64,000 nucleotides of DNA from Cognatundibacterium rugosum (GCF_014284365.1 NZ_JACOGG010000011.1:96952-160951), one strand, 5' to 3'; counted from the first letter of the stretch, positions 1 to 9,283 are shown. Numbers and translations: made by a program. Notes: generated by a model from the letters alone, not told the origin.

Positions 1-20
1 TACAGGGTATTTTTCTTCAT
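1..20 (-). CDS. 5' end of a gene running off the left edge
   Basis: Only the first six codons are visible on the minus strand, reading M-K-K-N-T-L, with ATG at 20-18. A good ribosome binding site (AAGGAATT) stands just upstream on that strand. A lysine-rich start of this kind is compatible with a signal peptide but far too short to identify. It lies downstream of panB on the same strand, about 250 bases away, with hairpin-forming sequence between. Confidence 0.4.
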
Positions 21-196
21 GTGAATTCCTTGAGGGCGTTCGCCGGAATAGCAAACGGAACGCACAAGAGAATACGCATTCGCACATAAAAACAGTGCAA
101 AGACCATGTATGCGCGTATTAAGAAACTGTAAAAATGCAGCAGATTTGCTGCGTACTGTCCTTTGATTTACCGCACATTGAAATGAGATTGAACAC

Positions 197-228
197 TGCT
201 GCTGTCAGCCCTGTAGCTAACAGCAGCA
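197..228. other. Perfect 9-bp inverted repeat downstream of panB
   Basis: TGCTGCTGT (197-205) and ACAGCAGCA (220-228) can form a 9-bp stem with a 14-base loop. It lies between the panB stop and the next minus-strand gene. There is no T-run after it, so it could be a processing or attenuation hairpin rather than a classical terminator. The rest of 21-257 shows nothing else I can name. Confidence 0.4.
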
Positions 229-257
229 ATGATCCGGACACAGGCTGAAGGTGGTGC

Positions 258-283
258 CAGAAGCAGTGTTCAGAAGCAGTGTT
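258..283. repeat. Tandem 13-bp duplication across the panB stop codon
   Basis: CAGAAGCAGTGTT occurs twice, back to back, at 258-270 and 271-283. The panB stop codon (272-270, minus) is made at the junction of the copies. The unit is not a multiple of three, so copy number decides the reading frame at the end of panB: with a single copy the frame would stay open for several dozen further codons. Confidence 0.85.
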
Positions 284-1082
284 CAGGTGCGGGGAAACTT
301 TGCTCTTTGACGGCCTGTACGTAAGCGCTGACGGCCGCATCAATACTGGTCTGACCTTCCATGAAATTTTTCACAAAGCGCGCCTTACGGCCAGGGAAAA
401 CGCCGAGCAAATCATGCATGACTAAGACCTGCCCAGAGCAATCCACACCCGCACCGATACCTATGGTGGGAATATGCAGCGAGTCAGTGACTTCTTTGCC
501 CAATGTGGCCGGAATGGCCTCCAGCACCAGCAGGCTGGCGCCGGCTTCCTGTACGGCTAAGGCTTCGGTCTTGAGTAATTCTGCAGCGGCACTGGTTTTA
601 CCCTGCACTTTATACCCACCCAACTGATGTACCGATTGTGGTGTCAGGCCCAGGTGGGCACAGACTGGAATAGAACGTTCCGTCAGGAAGCGTATGGTCG
701 GCAGTAACCAGGTACCACCTTCGAGTTTCACCATTTGCGCACCGGCACGTATCAGACGGGCAGCATTGTCGAAAGCAGATTCCGGTGTGGCATAGGCGCC
801 GAACGGCAGGTCGGCCACCACCAGCGCCTTTTGATTGCCTCGTGCGACAGAGGCGGTGTGGTACACCATGTCATCGACCGTCACTGGCAGCGTGGAGTCA
901 TGCCCCTGACTCACCATGCCGAGTGAATCACCGATGAGCAAGATCTCGACACCGCAGCGATCCATCAGCGCTGCGAAGCTGGCGTCATAGCAGGTCAGCA
1001 TAGTGATTTTTTCTCCCTGCTCACGCATGGTCATCAGACCAGGGATACTGACCGCTTTGCGGTCTTGCAGATATTCAGCCAT
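270..1082 (-). CDS. panB: 3-methyl-2-oxobutanoate hydroxymethyltransferase
   Basis: First committed step of pantothenate (coenzyme A) synthesis: transfers a hydroxymethyl group from 5,10-methylene-tetrahydrofolate to 2-oxoisovalerate, giving ketopantoate, in the cytoplasm. The 270-residue length is normal. Family motifs are clear: TCYDASFA near residue 30, GDSLGMV near 52 (metal and substrate binding), KLEGG near 120, HLGLTPQ near 143 and GIGAG near 207. The C-terminus PEHCF is a normal PanB ending even though a 13-bp tandem duplication lies over the stop codon. It follows folK and the DUF486 gene on the minus strand, but a 161-base gap with a hairpin suggests its own promoter or partial uncoupling. 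Confidence 0.97.
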   Translation of the reverse strand: MAEYLQDRKAVSIPGLMTMREQGEKITMLTCYDASFAALMDRCGVEILLIGDSLGMVSQGHDSTLPVTVDDMVYHTASVARGNQKALVVADLPFGAYATPESAFDNAARLIRAGAQMVKLEGGTWLLPTIRFLTERSIPVCAHLGLTPQSVHQLGGYKVQGKTSAAAELLKTEALAVQEAGASLLVLEAIPATLGKEVTDSLHIPTIGIGAGVDCSGQVLVMHDLLGVFPGRKARFVKNFMEGQTSIDAAVSAYVQAVKEQSFPAPEHCF

Positions 1083-1139
1083 TTTTCCTCCAAAGGATAA
1101 TTGCAGGACTGACGCGACAGCCTTACCGCGAACGGTTTT

Positions 1140-1175
1140 AACAGGCGTTGCTCAGTCATAGATTGACTGCCTGTT
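1140..1175. other. Nested inverted repeat upstream of panB
   Basis: AACAGGC (1140-1146) pairs with GCCTGTT (1169-1175), and inside it AGTCA and TGACT pair around a 5-base loop. It lies between the DUF486 gene and panB, both on the minus strand, so it may end or attenuate transcription. No T-run follows, so the role is not settled. Confidence 0.35.
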
Positions 1176-1243
1176 GACGGTAACGCGGTTGTGTCGGCCC
1201 TGGATTAATACATGTTGTCAGTCCGCCGGGACGACGGATATCA

Positions 1244-1591
1244 TCAGCTTCTGAACATAAAATAGACGGCACCGATCAGGCACAGACCAGCCCATACATA
1301 ATCCATTTTGAATGCTTGTCCCATATACAGCATAGAGAAGGGTACAAACACGATCAGAGTCAGTGCTTCCTGCAGGATTTTCAATTGTGCCAGACTATAG
1401 GCAGTGTAACCGATACGGTTGGCAGGCACCTGGAGCAGATACTCGAACAAGGCGATGGCCCAGCTGAATAAAGCCGCGATCCACCAGGGTTTTGCAGACA
1501 GATTTTTCAAATGCCCGTACCAGGCCAGTGTCATAAACGCATTGGACAGGATTAACAGGCCGGATGTTTGTAAAATAATTGGAAGCTGCAT
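1244..1591 (-). CDS. DUF486 / DMT-like small membrane protein
   Basis: A 115-residue, very hydrophobic protein with about four membrane segments, including MQLPIILQTSGLLILSN at the start and WAGLCLIGAVYFMF at the end. It matches the small DUF486 family, which resembles half of a drug/metabolite transporter (EamA-type) unit and probably works as a dimer in the inner membrane. The substrate is unknown. It lies in the folK-panB stretch on the same strand, 76 bases after folK. The family call is from sequence character; function is not inferred. Confidence 0.85.
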   Translation of the reverse strand: MQLPIILQTSGLLILSNAFMTLAWYGHLKNLSAKPWWIAALFSWAIALFEYLLQVPANRIGYTAYSLAQLKILQEALTLIVFVPFSMLYMGQAFKMDYVWAGLCLIGAVYFMFRS

Positions 1592-1666
1592 AGGAGTATC
1601 AATAAAAAACGGTTCCTTGTTTTATGTCCGATGCGGTGTGCACTATCTACACTGTGCGTATATCTA

Positions 1667-2158
1667 TCACCGGGTGCTGGCTGCAGGCAGCCGGAAGATA
1701 GTTTGTTGCGCCACCGCAGGCAAATAATCCGTCGCCAGTCCACGCCCTGGTATCTGTATGTCAGGCGCGATTTCACACAACGGCAACAATACAAATGCAC
1801 GTTCCGTCATACGCGGATGGGGTAACTGTAAATGCGTACTATCCAGTATCAGCTCACCATACAACAGAATATCCAGATCCAGTGTGCGCGGCGCATTGCG
1901 ATACGGACGTTCGCGCCCAAAATCCGTCTCTATGGCCTGAATCGCACTTAATAATTCCTGTGCCGACAAGCCCGTATGCAGCGCCGCCACGGCATTTACA
2001 TAATCATCACCGCTGGAGTCAACCGGTGCGCTGCTGTACAGCGACGAGACTTGCAGTAAGCGCGTTTGTGGCAGCTGCGCTAAACGTTCGGCGGCAGCCA
2101 GCACGGTGTCTGCTGCCTGTCCAAGGTTAGCGCCCAGCGCAATGTAAGTCAGTTCCAT
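1667..2158 (-). CDS. folK: 2-amino-4-hydroxy-6-hydroxymethyldihydropteridine pyrophosphokinase
   Basis: Transfers pyrophosphate from ATP to 6-hydroxymethyl-7,8-dihydropterin, the step before dihydropteroate synthase in folate synthesis. The 163 residues cover the usual family length. Visible motifs are ALGANLG at the N-terminus and the signature RPYRNAPRTLDLDILLY around residues 88-104, with the metal-binding DLD. Its start codon lies against the pcnB stop (position 2158 is shared), so the two are translationally coupled, as is common in Burkholderiales. Confidence 0.97.
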   Translation of the reverse strand: MELTYIALGANLGQAADTVLAAAERLAQLPQTRLLQVSSLYSSAPVDSSGDDYVNAVAALHTGLSAQELLSAIQAIETDFGRERPYRNAPRTLDLDILLYGELILDSTHLQLPHPRMTERAFVLLPLCEIAPDIQIPGRGLATDYLPAVAQQTIFRLPAASTR

Positions 2159-3519
2159 TATTCTTGCGCTGCTGCGGTTTTCTTCGGGCCGCGACGGCGT
2201 GGCTTACGTTTTTTAGCACCGCCGGCTGCAAGCGCAGTACGAGGCTTGGTGTTGATCAGGCGTTCACGCGTTTCAGCGTCGCCTTCGATGAACTCGGTCC
2301 ACCAGGTGCCGGTTTCTTCATCCAGCTCACCCGAAGCGCAGCGCAGCAGCAGAAAGTCATAGCCCGCACGCAGACGCTGATGTTCCAGCATTTTGTATGG
2401 GGTTTTGCCGATGCGTTTTTCGAAACGCGGTTGCATGGCCCAGATATCACGCATATCGGCCGCCACTTTGCGCTGAATCGCGAGTGCATCGGTCTGACGG
2501 TTCAGCACATCATCGGCTGCCAGATGCAATGCAGGAATCGGGAATTCACCGGCTGCTTTATAGGCTTCCCATTTCTCCAGTACCTGATGCCATAGCAGTG
2601 AAGCAAACAGGAAACTCGGTGAGACCGGCTTGCCTTGCTGTACGCGTGCATCGGTATTGGCCAGTGCCAGCGTCACGAATTTTTCGCCCATAGGCTGTTC
2701 CAGCACGACGTCCAGCAAAGGCATCAGACCATGATGCAAGCCTTCCTTGCGTAATTGCTGCAAACAGGCCATGGCATGACCGCTGGTCAGTAATTTGAGC
2801 ATTTCATCGAACACGCGTGCAGCTGGCACATTATTGATCAGTGGTGCCATCACCGCGATCGGGGCACGGGTTGTATCATCGATCTGGAATTGCAGCTTGG
2901 CGGCAAAGCGGACTACACGCAGCATGCGAACCGGATCTTCACGGTAACGTTCTTCCGGTACACCGATAATGCGCAGGGTTTTTTTACGGATATCCTTGAT
3001 GCCGCCATGGTAGTCGAGTACGGTCTGCGAAGCCGGATCGTAATACATGGCATTGATACTGAAGTCGCGCCGTGCCGCATCCTCATGCTGCTGGCCGAAG
3101 GTATTGTCGCGCAACACGCGTCCATGTTCGTCGGTCAGTGCGGCTTTATCAGAGGGGCCACGGAAGGTGGTGACTTCCAGCAGATCCTGGCCAAACATGA
3201 CGTGCACGATCTGGAAACGGCGGCCGATGATGAAGGCGCGCCTAAACAGACGTTTGACCTGTTCCGGGGTCGCATTGGTCGCAATATCGAAGTCTTTCGG
3301 TTTCACGCCGGTCAGCAAGTCACGTACTGCACCACCGACGATGAAGGCCTTAAAGCCATTGTCCTGCAGCGTTTGCGTCACCCGGATCGCATTGGCGGAA
3401 ACCAGTTGCGGATTGATGCCATGGTCTTTGGCGCTCAGTATCACGGGCGTGGCATGGTCGCTGGCCAGATGGCCGGATTTTTTAACGCCGAGGATTTTTC
3501 GTATAAATTTCTTGATCAT
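2158..3519 (-). CDS. pcnB: Polynucleotide adenylyltransferase (poly(A) polymerase I)
   Basis: Adds 3' poly(A) tails to RNA, which marks transcripts for exonuclease decay and affects plasmid copy number via antisense RNA. The 453-residue protein has the class II nucleotidyltransferase head: GGAVRDLLTG followed by DFDIATNAT near residues 62-82, with the metal-binding Asp pair. A tRNA-NTase-like RNA-binding part follows, and the C-terminal tail is very basic (KKRKPRRRGPKK), typical of PcnB rather than CCA-adding enzymes. The start overlaps the stop of the HAD gene by 4 bases (ATGA), so it belongs to the perM-hda-HAD-pcnB-folK operon. Confidence 0.96.
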   Translation of the reverse strand: MIKKFIRKILGVKKSGHLASDHATPVILSAKDHGINPQLVSANAIRVTQTLQDNGFKAFIVGGAVRDLLTGVKPKDFDIATNATPEQVKRLFRRAFIIGRRFQIVHVMFGQDLLEVTTFRGPSDKAALTDEHGRVLRDNTFGQQHEDAARRDFSINAMYYDPASQTVLDYHGGIKDIRKKTLRIIGVPEERYREDPVRMLRVVRFAAKLQFQIDDTTRAPIAVMAPLINNVPAARVFDEMLKLLTSGHAMACLQQLRKEGLHHGLMPLLDVVLEQPMGEKFVTLALANTDARVQQGKPVSPSFLFASLLWHQVLEKWEAYKAAGEFPIPALHLAADDVLNRQTDALAIQRKVAADMRDIWAMQPRFEKRIGKTPYKMLEHQRLRAGYDFLLLRCASGELDEETGTWWTEFIEGDAETRERLINTKPRTALAAGGAKKRKPRRRGPKKTAAAQE

Positions 3520-4205
3520 TGTTTCTCAAACAGCTGGAGTAGAGGCCAGGCTTTCGCCAGTGCATGTTCCCGCAGCTTATCGTTGGGGTTGGTTGCGACC
3601 GGGTGGGTAACTGCCTCGAGTAAGGGAATATCGTTATGGGAGTCGCTGTAAAAATAGCTGCTGCCAAAATCACTGAGTTGTTTTTCTTGTAGTGCCAGCC
3701 AATTCTGTAAATGGATCACTTTTCCTGCCCCTGAGCTCGGGACACCGATCAGCTTTCCTGTGATGTTATTGTTGGTATCAGTTTCGGGTTCCGCTGCGAG
3801 CAAATGTGCTACTCCCAGCGCACGCGCGATTGGTGCTGTCACAAAGCGGTTGGTGGCTGTAATAATCGCAATCAGATCACCCTGATCCTGATGCTTTTTC
3901 AGTAAATCGTAGGCCACTGGTAACAGCGCAGGCTGTATCACTTCCTGCATAAATTGCGCATGCAGTGCATCCAACTGCGATCTGGGAAAGCGTGCCAGCG
4001 TACCCAGGGCGAATTCCAGGTATTCGACAGCATCCAGCGTACCAGCCTGATATTGGGCGAAAAAGTCGGCATTGCGGCGCGCAAATTCTTGCGCATCGAC
4101 AGCACCGATGCGGCACAGAAACTGTCCCCACTCGTAATCAGAGTCAATAGGAATCAGCGTGTGGTCGAGATCAAACAGAGCGATGTCAGCGGGTTTCATG
4201 GTCAT
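3516..4205 (-). CDS. HAD-IB family phosphatase
   Basis: A 229-residue HAD-superfamily hydrolase with the nucleophile motif I FDLDHTL at residues 11-17 (the first Asp takes the phosphate), motif II Thr in IITATN near 115 and motif III/IV YSDSHNDIPLLEA near 185. The helical cap and SerB-like pattern place it in subfamily IB, which includes phosphoserine phosphatase and lysophospholipid phosphatases; the substrate cannot be told from sequence. It starts two bases after the hda stop. Two start codons are possible (MTMKPAD); the first is used here. Confidence 0.9.
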   Translation of the reverse strand: MTMKPADIALFDLDHTLIPIDSDYEWGQFLCRIGAVDAQEFARRNADFFAQYQAGTLDAVEYLEFALGTLARFPRSQLDALHAQFMQEVIQPALLPVAYDLLKKHQDQGDLIAIITATNRFVTAPIARALGVAHLLAAEPETDTNNNITGKLIGVPSSGAGKVIHLQNWLALQEKQLSDFGSSYFYSDSHNDIPLLEAVTHPVATNPNDKLREHALAKAWPLLQLFEKQ

Positions 4206-4207
4206 GT

Positions 4208-4882
4208 TCAGGGCTGTTGTTGCAGCATCAGTTCGCGCAATAAGGGCAGGGTAATCGGGCGCTTGGTGACCAGCGAATAATGATCCAGCTGATCCAGCAT
4301 GGCTGTCAGGGAACTCATGTCACGCTGATAGTGCGTAATCAGGTAGGGTATCACGCCAGCAGAGATCTGTATGCCACGCGCATGTGCAGCGCGTTCCAGC
4401 GCATCGATTTTGTCTTCGTCGGTCAGACCATGCAACTGATAAATCAGGCCCCAGCCAAAGCGGGTACGTAAGTCATCACGCATACTCAGTATCATAGGCG
4501 GATGATTGCCTGCTGCGACCAGAAAGCCACCGCGTGCACGCGCTTCGTTAAACAGATTGAAAGCTGCAATCTGATTTAGCGGTGACAGATGTTCGCAGTC
4601 ATCCAGCAGATACAGGCTGACTGCTTCACTGAAATCAAACGCGCTCTCGGGCGCATTGGCTGGTATGTAACGGGAATCCGGATGGTCGGCCAGCGCATGC
4701 AGTAAATGGGTTTTCCCCGCGCCCGGCTCACCCCAGATGTAGACTGAGCGCTCGCCATATTGACTCGGAATGCGCTGCGAGAATAGCCCCAGCAATTGCG
4801 CCAGCTCTGCATTCTGGCCCACTACAAAGGTGGCCAGGGATGGCAGTTTTTGCGCATCCAGATCGAGAAGTAATTGCTTCAT
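4208..4882 (-). CDS. hda: DnaA regulatory inactivator Hda
   Basis: A DnaA-like AAA+ protein which, with the DNA-loaded beta clamp, stimulates DnaA-ATP hydrolysis after initiation and so prevents re-replication. The 224 residues contain a Walker A loop GEPGAGKTHLL near 51-61 and a Walker B-like YLLDDCEHL near 92-100, but no DNA-binding domain IV, which separates it from DnaA. The N-terminus MKQLLLDL fits the short clamp-binding motif (Q-x-x-L) known for Hda. The start overlaps the permease stop by 4 bases. Confidence 0.95.
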   Translation of the reverse strand: MKQLLLDLDAQKLPSLATFVVGQNAELAQLLGLFSQRIPSQYGERSVYIWGEPGAGKTHLLHALADHPDSRYIPANAPESAFDFSEAVSLYLLDDCEHLSPLNQIAAFNLFNEARARGGFLVAAGNHPPMILSMRDDLRTRFGWGLIYQLHGLTDEDKIDALERAAHARGIQISAGVIPYLITHYQRDMSSLTAMLDQLDHYSLVTKRPITLPLLRELMLQQQP

Positions 4883-5964
4883 GACTGACGATAAAAAGTA
4901 CTGTTCAGGTAAGCGCTGCGCAAGTGGCGTACTGCGACCGAGATGATCGCTGATGCAGGCAGCGCAACCAGAATACCGATAAATCCGAAGAGTTGACCAA
5001 ATGCCATCAGCGCGAAGATCACAGTCAGAGGATGCAGACCGATACGCTCACCGACCAGGCGCGGAGTCAGAATAAATGATTCCAGCAATTGACCAAATCC
5101 ATAAATGATGGCGACCGCGACCAGGCCTTGTAGCCCATTAAATTGCAAGACAGCGCCGATCAGCGCCAGCGCCAGTCCGAGGCCATAGCCGATATAGGGG
5201 ATGAATACCAGGAAGCCGGTAATGATACCGACTGGTATCGCCAGATCAAAACGGGCTATCGACAAAGCAATCGAATAATAGGCGGCCAGTACCAGCATGA
5301 CCAATATTTGTCCGCGCAGATATTGGGCCAGCAGATCGTCCACCTCCAGCAAGCCTGAAGTCGTCGCGCTGACCCAGCGGCGCGGAATAAAGTGCGACAG
5401 GCGCTCTAGTAAGGCATGCCAGTCCAGCAGCAGATAAAACAGAACGATGGGTATCAGCAGTAAGTTAGCCAGCATACCCAGCACGGCAGTACCGCCAACT
5501 TTAATGGAAGACAGCACGGCTTTACCGATCACATCGCCACTGCCAGCCAGTTGCTCAGTCAACAAGCCTTTAATACCTGCACTATCGAGGCGGATAGTAA
5601 AACCATGCGCTGCCAGTAAAGGCGATAAAGTTTGGTCGAATTTATCGAAAAAGCGTGGGATCTGCGCCTGTAACTGTGGAATTTCTTTTTGCAGGATAGG
5701 CACGATCACCAGCGCCATGGCCAGCACCGCTGCGATCAGCAGCAGTATCGTGATGCTGGCCGCCATAGGACGTGGCAGTGACCACTTCCTGATCCGGCAG
5801 GCACTTAATTTATCAACCCAGGGATTCAGTACATAGGCCAGTATCCCGGAGACCACAAATGGCATCAGCACCGGACCCAGTAAAGCCAGCAAGACCACCA
5901 GCGCCAGCGCGACGCCGAGCCAAAGTAGTGACTGTTTCTGCTCTGTGGATAAAGGTATCAGCAT
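4879..5964 (-). CDS. AI-2E family transporter (PerM-like)
   Basis: A 361-residue inner-membrane protein with seven to eight membrane segments and the AI-2E/PerM family C-terminal pattern (PYIGYGLGLALALIGAVLQF, then a Gly-rich re-entrant-looking region, and IGLHPLTVIFALMAFGQLFGFIGIL). Family members have been linked to autoinducer-2 export and to sodium/proton exchange; the substrate here is unknown. It heads the operon perM-hda-HAD-pcnB-folK and is divergent from purM across a 154-base region, an arrangement conserved in Burkholderiales. Confidence 0.92.
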   Translation of the reverse strand: MLIPLSTEQKQSLLWLGVALALVVLLALLGPVLMPFVVSGILAYVLNPWVDKLSACRIRKWSLPRPMAASITILLLIAAVLAMALVIVPILQKEIPQLQAQIPRFFDKFDQTLSPLLAAHGFTIRLDSAGIKGLLTEQLAGSGDVIGKAVLSSIKVGGTAVLGMLANLLLIPIVLFYLLLDWHALLERLSHFIPRRWVSATTSGLLEVDDLLAQYLRGQILVMLVLAAYYSIALSIARFDLAIPVGIITGFLVFIPYIGYGLGLALALIGAVLQFNGLQGLVAVAIIYGFGQLLESFILTPRLVGERIGLHPLTVIFALMAFGQLFGFIGILVALPASAIISVAVRHLRSAYLNSTFYRQS

Positions 5965-6008
5965 ATTCAGGATGGGAACCCCAGGATTAGTTAAGCTTTT
6001 ATTATGCT

Positions 6009-6050
6009 TTGACCGAAAATCAGGTCAAGGTGCAGTCGTTTTGTTAAAAT
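6009..6050 (+). promoter_or_regulatory. Dyad and likely -10 box upstream of purM
   Basis: TTGACC (6009-6014) and GGTCAA (6023-6028) form an inverted repeat in the divergent perM/purM gap. About 17 bases further is TGTTAAAAT (6042-6050), an extended -10 element; the same TKGTAAAATAGCG-like box occurs before pgk. The dyad may be an operator, but it does not match the E. coli PurR site. Confidence 0.4.
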
Positions 6051-6118
6051 AGCGTTTTTGCCGCTGATTTCTGGCAATTTCTCTATTTTACCGCCTCAAG
6101 CCCCTACTGACGAATATC

Positions 6119-7162
6119 ATGAGCACTTCTACCCCTGTTTCTCTCTCTTACGCCGACGCCGGTGTCGATATGGTTGCCGGTGATGCACTGGTCGACGCGA
6201 TCAAACCATTTGCAAAACGTACCATGCGCGAAGGCGTCATGGCTGGCATCGGTGGCTTTGGTGCAATGTTCGAAGTCAGTAAAAAGTACAAGGAACCGGT
6301 ATTGGTTTCGGGTACGGATGGCGTCGGTACCAAGCTGAAACTGGCGTTTCATCTGAATAAACACGACACGGTCGGTATCGATCTGGTCGCAATGAGTGTG
6401 AACGATATTCTGGTTCAGGGTGCTGAACCTTTATTTTTCCTGGACTACTTCGCTTGCGGCAAACTGGATGTGGCTGCGGCGACAGACGTCATCAAGGGCG
6501 TGGCTTTCGGTTGTGAGCAGGCTGGCTGCGCGCTGATCGGTGGTGAAACCGCAGAAATGCCTTCCATGTATCCGGATGGTGAATATGATCTGGCTGGTTT
6601 TGCGGTTGGCGCAGTTGAAAAATCCAAAATTATCGACGGTAGCAAAATTCAGCCGGGCGATGTGATTCTGGGTCTGGCCTCTTCAGGCATTCACTCCAAT
6701 GGATTCTCGCTGGTGCGTAAAATCATTGAAGTAGCGAATCCTGATCTGAACGCGGATTTCGATGGCCGTACTTTAGGTGATGCGCTGATGGCGCCAACCC
6801 GTATTTATGTCAAACCTTTGCTGGCGCTGATGGAAGCGATGGAAGTCAAGGGTATGGCGCACATTACTGGTGGTGGACTGGTCGAAAATGTGCCACGTGT
6901 ATTGGGTGATAAACTGACTGCTGTATTGCATAAAGATGCATGGCCACTGCCCCCGTTGTTCACATGGCTGCAACAGCACGGCGGCGTAGCAGATGCTGAA
7001 ATGCACCGCGTATTCAACTGTGGTATTGGCATGGTCGTTATCGTCTCTCAGGAAAATGCACAGGCGGCGTTGGCGCACTTAAGTGCAGCTGGTGAAACTG
7101 TATTCCGTATCGGTGAAATCCGCGCACGTGATGGAAATGAGCATCCGACTGTCGTCGTCTGA
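6119..7162 (+). CDS. purM: Phosphoribosylformylglycinamidine cyclo-ligase (AIR synthase)
   Basis: Fifth step of purine synthesis: ATP-dependent closure of FGAM to 5-aminoimidazole ribonucleotide. The 347-residue length is typical. PurM hallmarks are visible: SYADAGVD near the N-terminus, GGFGAMFE, the nucleotide-binding [10 protein letters not shown] near 62-71, and GGETAEMP near 140. It stands alone, followed by a strong terminator; other purine genes (purC, purE, purK) are about 45 kb away in this window. Confidence 0.98.
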   Translation: MSTSTPVSLSYADAGVDMVAGDALVDAIKPFAKRTMREGVMAGIGGFGAMFEVSKKYKEPVLVSGTDGVGTKLKLAFHLNKHDTVGIDLVAMSVNDILVQGAEPLFFLDYFACGKLDVAAATDVIKGVAFGCEQAGCALIGGETAEMPSMYPDGEYDLAGFAVGAVEKSKIIDGSKIQPGDVILGLASSGIHSNGFSLVRKIIEVANPDLNADFDGRTLGDALMAPTRIYVKPLLALMEAMEVKGMAHITGGGLVENVPRVLGDKLTAVLHKDAWPLPPLFTWLQQHGGVADAEMHRVFNCGIGMVVIVSQENAQAALAHLSAAGETVFRIGEIRARDGNEHPTVVV

Positions 7163-7179
7163 TTGCTGCGCTATGAAGT

Positions 7180-7215
7180 AAAAAGCCCTTGTCTTTGGAC
7201 GAGGGCTTTTTTTTT
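7180..7215 (+). terminator. Rho-independent terminator after purM
   Basis: AAAAGCCCTTGTC pairs with GACGAGGGCTTTT around a short loop, followed by nine T. It lies 18 bases after the purM stop. From 7216 to 7443 the sequence is AT-rich, with a small palindrome CTCAATATTGAG at 7250-7261, and probably holds the promoter of the next gene. Confidence 0.9.
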
Positions 7216-7443
7216 GCTAGGAACGGTGAATCGGCGGATTTGTGGATTATCTCAATATTGAGGTATCCATGTTTTTAATTTTTGAATTTTTATAAACGGA
7301 AACCAGGCTACTGTAAATAAGTTTTTTATTTAGTATTGTTAATTTCATACAGTTGAGAAAACTTTTTTTACAAATATTATTCTTGGTCGTAGAATTTGCT
7401 GGCGGTATTGGTATTCGATTAACGAAATTGAAAATGGTGTTTT

Positions 7444-8871
7444 ATGAAGCAATATGGCGTAACTCTGGGATTACTGGCATTGCTGACGGCATGCGGCGGC
7501 GGTGGCGGTAGTACTGACGCTGGCGGTTTACCACCTTCAGCATCGCTGGCAAATTTGTGTGCGAACCCGCGCGCGGGCAGTGCTGACCGTCAGGGGACGA
7601 TGGACAATGAAAAAGCATTTTTACGTTCCTTCGTTGATGAGACTTATCTCTGGTATCAGGATGTACCAACGAATCTGAATCCAGCCAGCTATGCCAATCC
7701 TCAGCTGTATTTTGATGTGCTGAAAACGACAGCAAAAACAGCTTCCGGTGCTGCGGTAGATCAATTCCACTGGTCCCAAACGACGGAGTCCTATGATGCT
7801 TCTTCCTCCGGTATCTCGCAGGACTATGGTATCCAATGGGCATCCAAAAGCAATGCGCCACCGCGTAATTGGGTAGTTGCAGAAGTGGCGGATGGTTCAC
7901 CTGCTGCACTCGCTGGCGTAAAACGCGGAGATAAGCTTGCTTCGGTCGACGGTGTTAACTTTGTCAGTGACAATACGACAGCTGGAATCGCTACGCTGAA
8001 TGAGGGTTTGTTCCCTAGCAAATTGCTCGCACATAAACTCGGTTTTAATGGAAATGCTGAAATTAGCCTGCTGCCAGCAAACTACACGATTGCTACCGTC
8101 AAAAATGTCAAAATTATCCCGACAGCTAAAGGCAATGTAGGTTACTTCATTTTTGATACGCATATTGCAAAGTCTGAAAATGAATTGATCGCCGCTATCA
8201 ATACCTTGAAAAGCGCAGGTGTGCAGGATCTGGTCATCGATCTGCGCTATAACGGCGGTGGTTTGCTGTATATCGCAAGTCAATTGTCCTACATGATTGC
8301 GGGTCCGGCTCAGACCGGTGGCAAGATATTTGAATTGTTAAGCTATAACGACAAGCTGACTGCAAAAAACCAGAAATATCCTTTCTACGATACCACGACA
8401 AACAATGCAGCTTTGCCGACGCTGGGTCTGAAACATGTGTCGCTGCTGGTCACTCATGGAACGGCTTCTGCCAGTGAGTCGATTATCAATGGCCTGCGCG
8501 GTGCGGATGTGACAGTGGATCTGATCGGTGATGTTACTCGCGGTAAGCCATATGGTTTTGTGCCTCAGTCTAACTGTGGCTACACCTATTTTGCTATTCA
8601 GTTCAAAGGCGTGAATAATAAGGGCTTTGGCGATTATGCGGATGGTTTTGCGCCGACCTGTAAAGCATCGGATGACTTCACCAAGCTGCGCGGTGATGTC
8701 GCCGAAGGAATGTTGCAAACCGCACTCAGCTATCGTCAGAATGGCTCCTGCCCTGTGCTTGCCACAACACAGAATGGTGTGCGTTCGATGCCAGTGTTGG
8801 ATCAACCGTATGAGTTGATACGTCCTGCCAGCCAGGAAATGCGTATCGTCACACCGATGCCACGTTCATAA
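7444..8871 (+). CDS. S41 family (C-terminal-processing type) protease, lipoprotein
   Basis: A 475-residue envelope protease. The N-terminus has a lipoprotein signal with lipobox LTAC (Cys17) followed by a glycine-rich linker. A PDZ-like segment lies at about 140-210 (ADGSPAALAGVKRGDKL), and the S41 catalytic core at about 230-370 with GTASASESI (nucleophile among Ser342/Ser344) and the general base Lys368 in TRGKP. This Ser-Lys pair marks CtpA/tricorn-core-like proteases, which trim or degrade unfolded periplasmic proteins. The Cys-rich C-terminal part may be disulfide-bonded. Its stop overlaps the start of the next small lipoprotein gene by one base (TAATG), so they are probably co-translated. 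Confidence 0.92.
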   Translation: MKQYGVTLGLLALLTACGGGGGSTDAGGLPPSASLANLCANPRAGSADRQGTMDNEKAFLRSFVDETYLWYQDVPTNLNPASYANPQLYFDVLKTTAKTASGAAVDQFHWSQTTESYDASSSGISQDYGIQWASKSNAPPRNWVVAEVADGSPAALAGVKRGDKLASVDGVNFVSDNTTAGIATLNEGLFPSKLLAHKLGFNGNAEISLLPANYTIATVKNVKIIPTAKGNVGYFIFDTHIAKSENELIAAINTLKSAGVQDLVIDLRYNGGGLLYIASQLSYMIAGPAQTGGKIFELLSYNDKLTAKNQKYPFYDTTTNNAALPTLGLKHVSLLVTHGTASASESIINGLRGADVTVDLIGDVTRGKPYGFVPQSNCGYTYFAIQFKGVNNKGFGDYADGFAPTCKASDDFTKLRGDVAEGMLQTALSYRQNGSCPVLATTQNGVRSMPVLDQPYELIRPASQEMRIVTPMPRS

Positions 8872-9272
8872 TGAAATTTTGGAAACTGAGTTTCCTGCTT
8901 AGCTTGTCCGCCTGTCAAATGACAGGTGTGACGGGCTTGCAGCCGGCAGTACTGACACAGTCAGGGGCTGCATCTGCACAGGAATTACGCCGTGTTATCG
9001 GGGAATTGAGCGGTTTCCTCAATGTCCTGCTGGCTGACGATGATCTGACGCGCAGCAGTGAGCTAGTGGTAGAGAGACGTCATCAGTTTCGTCCCAATGG
9101 CGACCTGATACAGGGGCGAGATCTGGACTTGCCGCAGCGCTTTCGTTTGCTGCAGGGCAGTGGACAATGCTGGCTGCTGCATCTGAATTCTGGCCAACAA
9201 CGATTATTACAAGGTCTTTCCTGCCGGTCGCTGACGTCAGCTTCCACCATCAGTCCGGCAAAATCTGAGTGA
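8871..9272 (+). CDS. Small predicted lipoprotein of unknown function
   Basis: A 133-residue protein with signal MKFWKLSFLLSLSAC, a lipobox-like LSAC giving a candidate lipidated Cys15. No domain is recognised. A predicted helical segment (QELRRVIGELSGFLNVLL) is followed by a charged region and two Cys near residues 102 and 118 that could form a disulfide. It is translationally coupled to the upstream S41 protease (shared base in TAATG), so it may be an accessory or substrate-presenting partner; that is inference from position only. Confidence 0.8.
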   Translation: MKFWKLSFLLSLSACQMTGVTGLQPAVLTQSGAASAQELRRVIGELSGFLNVLLADDDLTRSSELVVERRHQFRPNGDLIQGRDLDLPQRFRLLQGSGQCWLLHLNSGQQRLLQGLSCRSLTSASTISPAKSE

Positions 9273-9283
9273 GGGAATGAACG

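Noticed and set aside
119..343. Minus-strand 74-codon frame overlapping the panB end
   Set aside because: It is an out-of-frame reading of the panB C-terminus created by the 13-bp duplication; there is no sign of independent translation.
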